This document shows positions 58,992-64,000 of a DNA stretch of 64,000 nt, one piece after another (position 1 is the first letter of the stretch; every line of letters begins with the position of its first letter). The stretch is from Terrimesophilobacter sp038243605 (lineage in GTDB: Bacteria; Actinomycetota; Actinomycetes; Actinomycetales; Microbacteriaceae): assembly GCA_038243605.1 (NCBI GenBank), contig JBBSQX010000014.1:1-64000 (forward strand). Direction: 5' to 3'. The notes beneath the pieces are model-generated. The model was given only the letters and a program-made list of their open reading frames with translations. It did no database searches and was not told where the DNA came from. A program made the translations under genes and the position numbers.

Positions 58992-61900
58992 ATGACTGAG
59001 CCACGATTGGCGACCCAGCCATCTCTGGGACTACCGTTCCGCGGCAAGACCGCTGAACTGCGTTTTGTGGGCCGCGACGCGCAGTTTCGCGAACTGGTCG
59101 CCGCTCTTACCCCTGGGTCAGCCGCCCTCAAGCTTGTCACCGGAGACGCAGGAATCGGCAAAACGCGGCTTGTCTCAGAAGTTGTCGCTGAAGCACAAAA
59201 ACGCGGCCATCGTGTTGTTAAGGGTGTTTCGTGGGAGGTGGAGGGCGCCCCGCCATTTTGGCCATGGACTCACATAGTTCGAAGCATTTTGCGCACAACG
59301 CACGGCACGGACCTCAGTGCACTCCTTCTCGATGATCCCGCCGCAACGCGATTAGATCTGTTCAATGCTGTTGCCGAACTCTTTCGCGCTGCGCAACAAC
59401 AATCGCCTTTGATCGTCGTACTGGAGGATCTTCACAGAGCCGACCAACCTTCCCTCGCCCTCCTACGGTTTCTCATTCGGCAGCGTCAGTCTCAGCGCAT
59501 CCTCTTCATCGGAACCTATCGGGAACGTGAAGTACGCAACACGGCGGCAGGAGAGCAACTCAACGAACTGAGCCTGCCCGGGGTAAGAATCGACCTCGAC
59601 GAGCTCGCACTCGACGAATTGCGCTCGCTCATACCGGAAGATGGGCCCGAGCCCTACGAGCTCCATGCGATTGCCGGAGGGAATCCACTCTTTGCCGAAC
59701 AGGTTTTGCGGCTCTGGGTGACAAAAGGTGAACTTCGCGCAGATCAAGGCTTTGTCGGAGTGACGATCGATAGTTCGTTGCGTTCGGTGACCAGAAGCAG
59801 GCTTGAGCACCTCTCCGCTGCGTCACGGCGAGCGCTGTCGGCCATTGCTGTTCACGGGCGCCCCATATCGATGAAAGACCTCGCACTGTTACTGGAGGTA
59901 TCGAAAACCGAGGTGAGTGCCTTGCTCGCGCCGTCAATGGCGGCAGGGGTTATCCTTGCATCGTCGAGAGAGCTCGACCACGAAGAGGTCGCTTTCGCTC
60001 ACGTGCTCCTCGCAAACGCGGCTGTTGAGCTCACCACGCCCGACGAGCTGCGCGCGCTACACCGCCGTTGCGCCAAGATTCTCGCCGGTCGTCAAGGGCG
60101 CGGTGCAGAACGAGCGCACCATCTTTTGCAGTCTGGTGACGGTCACGCAGACGAGGCGCTCACTGCGTGCAAAGTGGCCGGTGATGAAGCGATGTCCGCA
60201 CTTGCGTTTGAGGATGCCGTCTCGCACTACCAACAAGCATTGCGAGTGATCGACTTCTTTGGAGCTGGGGATGCGAACCGGCGACTGTTAGCCGTGATCG
60301 ATCTCGGCACCGCGCAGTGGGTCGCCGGAGACTATTCACGTGCCGACACATCGTTCACGTCAGCCTGGCAAGACGCGAGCGAGGTGGGAAATGCCACCAG
60401 CTTGGCGCTCGCGGCGCTAGGCCCTGGCTTTCGATTCGAATTTAGTGGCACGCATGCCGACGAGCGCGCAACACGCTGCACGAGCGCACTTGACGCGCTT
60501 CCAAGCTCGGCGAGTACGCTGCGGGCCAGGCTTCTTTGCACGCTCGCGGCAGCACAGCTTGTGAGCGCCGACCCGACCGTCAGTCAACGCACTGCGCAAC
60601 TCGCCATGGCGATGGCGGAAAGTCTCGGCGACGACCTCGTTATCGGCTACGCCCTCGTCGCCAAGATCGTCACCGACCTAGACCCAGACACGCTGACGGC
60701 GCGCCTCTTCAGCGCACGCCGAGTGCTCGCTATTGCCCGAACGTACGGGGATCGCGAGCTCGCGGCCAACGGCTATTTTTTACTACTCGCCGCGTTACTT
60801 GAAGCGGGTGACATCCGTGCGATTGATGCCGAGCTTGAGCCGCTTCACAACGCCATCGAAGCGTTTATGGAGTTTCGCGATTCACGTCATGCGGGATGGT
60901 TCCGTTGCTCGCGAGCGCTTCTCGACGGCAAAGCAGAACTGGCTGAACAGTTAGCCAACGCTTCTTACGAACTCGCCACTGGCCACCATGACCCCGACGC
61001 ACTCAGCGTGTGGATTGCGCAAATCTCCATCGCCCGTTGGATGCAGGGGCGTGTCAGCGAAGTGGAAGACTACTACCGTAGGGCCCACAGTGATGAGCCG
61101 AGGCGACCGGTTTGGACCGCTGTGCTCGCGTGGTTATGGGCCACACAGGGCCGTCATGACGAGGCCGCAACTGCCCTCAAGATCATCGGGCCAGTGTCTG
61201 AGATACCTCGCGACCGGCATTGGTTCCTCACGATGTCCACCCTGTCTGAAGTGGCCGCCATCATCGGCGACAAGGAAAGCGCTCACGCGCTGAGGGATGC
61301 CCTCATCAGTTACGCGTCGCGCCTCGTTCCGATCGGTCTCGGTATCGCTGCGTGGGGCACAGCCGCACGGCCACTCGGCCTTCTCGCCCGGCTGCTTGGT
61401 CGACATGACGAAGCACTCTCGCATTTTCGCCACTCGGTCCAGGTGTGCACGCAGGCCGGGGCAATCCCCTGGCTGGTGGAGTCACAACTTGACCTCGCTG
61501 AAACCCTGTTCGCTTCCGGATTAGGCGAGACATTCCCCGAGGCGGTGGCTCTCGCAAAACGTGCGTGCGCAACAGCAGGCGAACGCGGGCTCGATGTTTT
61601 TGTTGTTCGGGCGAAACTGATGCTGGCGAGTGTTGGCGCCGACACGTCAGTCACTGACGACGGTGCACACGGTCCGACACAGGAGAGGCGCGCGGCTATC
61701 ACCGTCATGGGGAGGTTCGAAGTGACGGCAGCAGACGGTTCCCTCGCTCACTGGACCTCCCGAAAGGCCAGGGCACTCTTGCAACTTCTCATCGCCTCGC
61801 GTGGTGAGGCCGTGCCGAGAGAGCGGATCATGGACACCCTTTGGCCCGACGAGGAGCCCTCAGCGTTGGCCAACCGGATGTCCGTCGCCATCAGTACCGT

Positions 61901-62378
61901 GCGCAGAGCTCTCGACCCGGCGCGAGCTCACCCCGCTCAACACTTTCTGCGGGCGGAACGCAATGTGCTCCAGTTGAATCGAGAGAACCTCGACGTTGAT
62001 ATCGAGGCTTTTCTCCAGTCAGCGATGATGGCGCTCACCCAGTCCGAGACGCCACGCGACGCGCAACTATCACATGCGATCGAAAGCTACTCGGGCGATG
62101 TGTTCGCTGACGAGCCTTACGAGGAGTGGGCGCGGCAGCTGCGCGACAAAGCCAGGAACACACTGGCTGCGCTGTGCCGGCGCCGTGCAGAAACGGCAAC
62201 GCTACGCGACAACCCCCTCTTGGCTGCTGAGCTACATCGCAGAGTACTGAGTGTGGATCGTTACGACGAGATTGCTCACCGTGGACTCATCACTGCCCTT
62301 AAATCACTTGGTGTCGATGGGCAAGCCAAAATTGCCCAAGAAAACTACCACGCGGCGATGTCAGAGCTCGCCAGCTAG
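58992..62378 (+). CDS. Giant AAA-ATPase regulator with C-terminal SARP (wHTH-BTAD) module
   Basis: The 1128-residue cytosolic protein begins with an AAA_16/STAND ATPase (about 22-330): Walker A GDAGIGKT (51-58) and a Walker B-like VVLEDLHRAD near 140. A long TPR-like helical region follows (about 340-860). From residue 898 on there is a winged-helix DNA-binding domain (AITVMGRFEV, RKARALLQLLIASRGEAV, LWPDEEP) and then a BTAD domain (about 990-1125; ALCRRRAETATLR, YDEIAHRGLI). Canonical AfsR/SARP proteins have the DNA-binding SARP at the N-terminus, so the order is inverted. It is likely a transcription activator of nearby genes; targets are unknown. ATG 58992 has no clear ribosome binding site. 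Confidence 0.88.
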   Translation: MTEPRLATQPSLGLPFRGKTAELRFVGRDAQFRELVAALTPGSAALKLVTGDAGIGKTRLVSEVVAEAQKRGHRVVKGVSWEVEGAPPFWPWTHIVRSILRTTHGTDLSALLLDDPAATRLDLFNAVAELFRAAQQQSPLIVVLEDLHRADQPSLALLRFLIRQRQSQRILFIGTYREREVRNTAAGEQLNELSLPGVRIDLDELALDELRSLIPEDGPEPYELHAIAGGNPLFAEQVLRLWVTKGELRADQGFVGVTIDSSLRSVTRSRLEHLSAASRRALSAIAVHGRPISMKDLALLLEVSKTEVSALLAPSMAAGVILASSRELDHEEVAFAHVLLANAAVELTTPDELRALHRRCAKILAGRQGRGAERAHHLLQSGDGHADEALTACKVAGDEAMSALAFEDAVSHYQQALRVIDFFGAGDANRRLLAVIDLGTAQWVAGDYSRADTSFTSAWQDASEVGNATSLALAALGPGFRFEFSGTHADERATRCTSALDALPSSASTLRARLLCTLAAAQLVSADPTVSQRTAQLAMAMAESLGDDLVIGYALVAKIVTDLDPDTLTARLFSARRVLAIARTYGDRELAANGYFLLLAALLEAGDIRAIDAELEPLHNAIEAFMEFRDSRHAGWFRCSRALLDGKAELAEQLANASYELATGHHDPDALSVWIAQISIARWMQGRVSEVEDYYRRAHSDEPRRPVWTAVLAWLWATQGRHDEAATALKIIGPVSEIPRDRHWFLTMSTLSEVAAIIGDKESAHALRDALISYASRLVPIGLGIAAWGTAARPLGLLARLLGRHDEALSHFRHSVQVCTQAGAIPWLVESQLDLAETLFASGLGETFPEAVALAKRACATAGERGLDVFVVRAKLMLASVGADTSVTDDGAHGPTQERRAAITVMGRFEVTAADGSLAHWTSRKARALLQLLIASRGEAVPRERIMDTLWPDEEPSALANRMSVAISTVRRALDPARAHPAQHFLRAERNVLQLNRENLDVDIEAFLQSAMMALTQSETPRDAQLSHAIESYSGDVFADEPYEEWARQLRDKARNTLAALCRRRAETATLRDNPLLAAELHRRVLSVDRYDEIAHRGLITALKSLGVDGQAKIAQENYHAAMSELAS

Positions 62379-62460
62379 GGCATGCAGGCCTTAAGGCATT
62401 CGGCTCGACCGCACGGGTGAGTCGACTCAGCTACGCACGCTCGCATTTAACACCGAGGGG

Positions 62461-62925
62461 TCAAGAACTCGGCTTCGTGTAGGTCACAGAATAGTTGGCG
62501 ATGAAGCCAGCCTTGTCGTCCTTCGCAATGATCACAAGAAGCGAGTACGGCTCTTTCGTGAAAATATTGGCGGAACCTTCTTTGGCAGAGAAATTTTCGC
62601 CGATGTTCTTAAAGCCGGCCTCGATAAGCTGCGCCGCGATATCGCTAATCGCAGAAGCGTCCGAAAGCCTGATGGCCACATTCCACACCTTGCCTTCGTC
62701 AAGGCTGCCGAACGCGCCCGCCGAAACGATCTCGCCAGAAACGAGGGGAACATCAGACGGGAAATCAGCAGGAAGTGTAGTTCCGCCAACATCGAGCTGA
62801 CCACCGGTGGCACCCTTGATCACGTTCTGAATCGGGTTTCCGCCGCACGCAGCGAGCATGGGTGTGAGCGTCAACGCGACCACCATTGCTACGGGTACGA
62901 GCAAAGTTTTGCGACTAAACGACAT
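62461..62925 (-). CDS. Lipoprotein of unknown function, paralog 2
   Basis: The 154-residue protein has a signal peptide and lipobox LAAC (Cys 27) followed by GGNPIQNVIKGATGGQL, DVGGTTLPADFPSDVPLVSGEI and a beta-rich C-terminal half (FIANYSVTYTKPSS at the end). It resembles the lipoprotein at 58418 in every block. Probably surface-exposed, of unknown function. The ATG at 62925 is clear. The two copies lie on the same strand on either side of the regulator gene. Confidence 0.88.
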   Translation of the reverse strand: MSFSRKTLLVPVAMVVALTLTPMLAACGGNPIQNVIKGATGGQLDVGGTTLPADFPSDVPLVSGEIVSAGAFGSLDEGKVWNVAIRLSDASAISDIAAQLIEAGFKNIGENFSAKEGSANIFTKEPYSLLVIIAKDDKAGFIANYSVTYTKPSS

Positions 62926-63026
62926 GATGAGAACCCCTACTTAGTGGTGCACAGAGCGCCGTCGTTCGACGGAATCCACGCAAGCGTACTATGCCTCGCG
63001 CCCGCAAGACAATGAGGAAAAGATAC

Positions 63027-64000
63027 TTAAGAGTTAGCGCGCTTGAGGCTCGCAGTGTTGCGCGCACGCGCGTTCTGGTTCAGCTCAACCTTGCGAATTC
63101 GCACGAACTCGGGCGTCACTTCGACACACTCGTCTTCACGAGCAAACTCAAGGCATTCCTCGAGTGTGAGCTGACGCGAAGGCGTCATCCGTTCAAAGGT
63201 GTCAGAGGTGGACTGTCGCATGTTCGTGAGCTGCTTCTCTTTGGTGATGTTCACGTCCATGTCTTCGTTTCGTGAGTTCTCACCCACGACCATGCCTTCG
63301 TACACTTCTTGCGTCGGTTCAACGAAGAACGACATGCGCTCCTGCAGCGCGACCATGGCAAACGGCGTTGCCGAACCAGAGCGGTCGGCCACGATGGAGC
63401 CGGTGTTGCGCGTCACAATGGAGCCAGCCCACGCGTCGTATCCGTGCAGGATTGCGTTGGCGATACCTGTTCCACGCGTGATGGTGAGGAACTCGGTGCG
63501 GAATCCGATAAGACCGCGCGACGGAACGATGAACTCCATGCGCACCCATCCGGTGCCGTGATTGCTCATGCCATCCATGCGGCCCTTGCGCGCGGCGAGA
63601 AGTTGGGTGATCGCACCGAGGTGCTCTTCTGGCGCATCGATCGTGAGGTGCTCGAATGGCTCGTGCACCTTGCCATCGACGCGGCGCGTCACAACCTGGG
63701 GCTTGCCGACCGTGAGCTCGAAACCTTCGCGGCGCATCTGCTCGACGAGAATAGCGAGAGCAAGCTCACCACGGCCCTGAACTTCCCACGCATCCGGGCG
63801 TCCGACATCGACAACTTTGAGGGAGACGTTACCCACGAGTTCGCGGTCGAGGCGGTCCTTCACCATGCGCGAAGTGAGCTTGTGACCTTTGACCTTGCCC
63901 ACCATCGGGCTTGTGTTGGTGCCGATCGTCATCGAGATCGCCGGGTCGTCAATTTTGATAGACGGGAGGGGACGGATGTCGTCGGGGTCGGCGAGCGTGT
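63027..64000 (-). CDS. typA: GTPase TypA/BipA, C-terminal part (cut by window edge)
   Basis: About 324 residues of the C-terminal part are in the window, continuing past position 64000. The sequence includes IDDPAISMTIGTNTSPMVGK (EF-G domain III start), GRGELALAILVEQMRREGFEL, GPxxRGLIGFRTEFLTITRG and NITKEKQLTNMRQS, all typical of TypA. It is a translational GTPase acting on ribosome assembly, especially under cold or other stress. The GTPase domain lies beyond the window. The reading frame continues uninterrupted from 63932 to the edge. Confidence 0.96.
   Translation of the reverse strand, partial: TLADPDDIRPLPSIKIDDPAISMTIGTNTSPMVGKVKGHKLTSRMVKDRLDRELVGNVSLKVVDVGRPDAWEVQGRGELALAILVEQMRREGFELTVGKPQVVTRRVDGKVHEPFEHLTIDAPEEHLGAITQLLAARKGRMDGMSNHGTGWVRMEFIVPSRGLIGFRTEFLTITRGTGIANAILHGYDAWAGSIVTRNTGSIVADRSGSATPFAMVALQERMSFFVEPTQEVYEGMVVGENSRNEDMDVNITKEKQLTNMRQSTSDTFERMTPSRQLTLEECLEFAREDECVEVTPEFVRIRKVELNQNARARNTASLKRANS

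Overview
The window looks like chromosomal DNA from a high-GC Gram-positive actinobacterium, most likely Micrococcales and probably Microbacteriaceae-like (GC about 60% by eye; the genus cannot be fixed from this sequence). The evidence is an AdnAB-type helicase-nuclease pair, an MshB-type deacetylase (mycothiol pathway), an actinobacterial DapD, DUF3107, DUF3117, UPF0182 and DUF2342 genes, an IdeR/DtxR-type iron box, frequent GTG/TTG starts and many 1-8 bp gene overlaps. I see no prophage, insertion sequence, CRISPR array or rRNA operon.

Layout. 1-5.3 kb: two response-regulator genes (one cut by the window edge, the other fused to a PIG-L deacetylase), a nitrilase-family amidase, a thiolase, a DUF3224 protein, a membrane-anchored polysaccharide deacetylase, the truncated remnant of a GNAT acetyltransferase, and an initiator tRNA-Met. 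5.4-27.7 kb: a block whose order matches, from memory, the Mycobacterium tuberculosis Rv3193c-Rv3211 region: UPF0182, PDZ-Lon protease, DUF2342, ThiF-like protein, UvrD2-like helicase, NudC, AdnB, AdnA, DUF3107, ferritin-like protein and a DEAD-box RNA helicase. An MFS exporter with a divergent LysR regulator sits inside this block. 27.7-33.4 kb: a GntR(YtrA-type)-ABC-permease cassette, a PHP phosphoesterase, a membrane-anchored EEP-family enzyme and an aminopeptidase P. 

33.3-64 kb: gene order again follows a conserved actinobacterial backbone (stress protein, MgtE-like protein, DUF1003, Mrp, TatB, O-methyltransferase, DUF3117, dapE/dapD, dapC, fdxA, mshB, typA), corresponding to the M. tuberculosis Rv1232c-Rv1165 region. 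Between Mrp and TatB lies an accessory stretch: peroxiredoxin plus amidohydrolase, a GntR regulator with an orphan membrane protein, and a PLP decarboxylase/GPH transporter pair divergent from a succinate-semialdehyde-type dehydrogenase. Between mshB and typA lie an efeUOB iron-uptake operon behind a DtxR/IdeR box, and a giant ATPase regulator with a C-terminal SARP module, flanked by two paralogous lipoproteins.

How the genes work together: dapC, dapD and dapE belong to the succinylase branch of diaminopimelate/lysine synthesis. AdnA/AdnB form a double-strand-break resection machine. EfeU/EfeO/EfeB form an iron-import system. GntR/ABC/permease form a self-regulated efflux or stress cassette. 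The most unusual points are the response regulator-PIG-L fusion, the C-terminal-SARP regulator between twin lipoproteins, the GntR/orphan membrane protein pair, the loss of the zinc-ribbon cysteines from NudC, and the 15-bp coding minisatellites in both adn genes.
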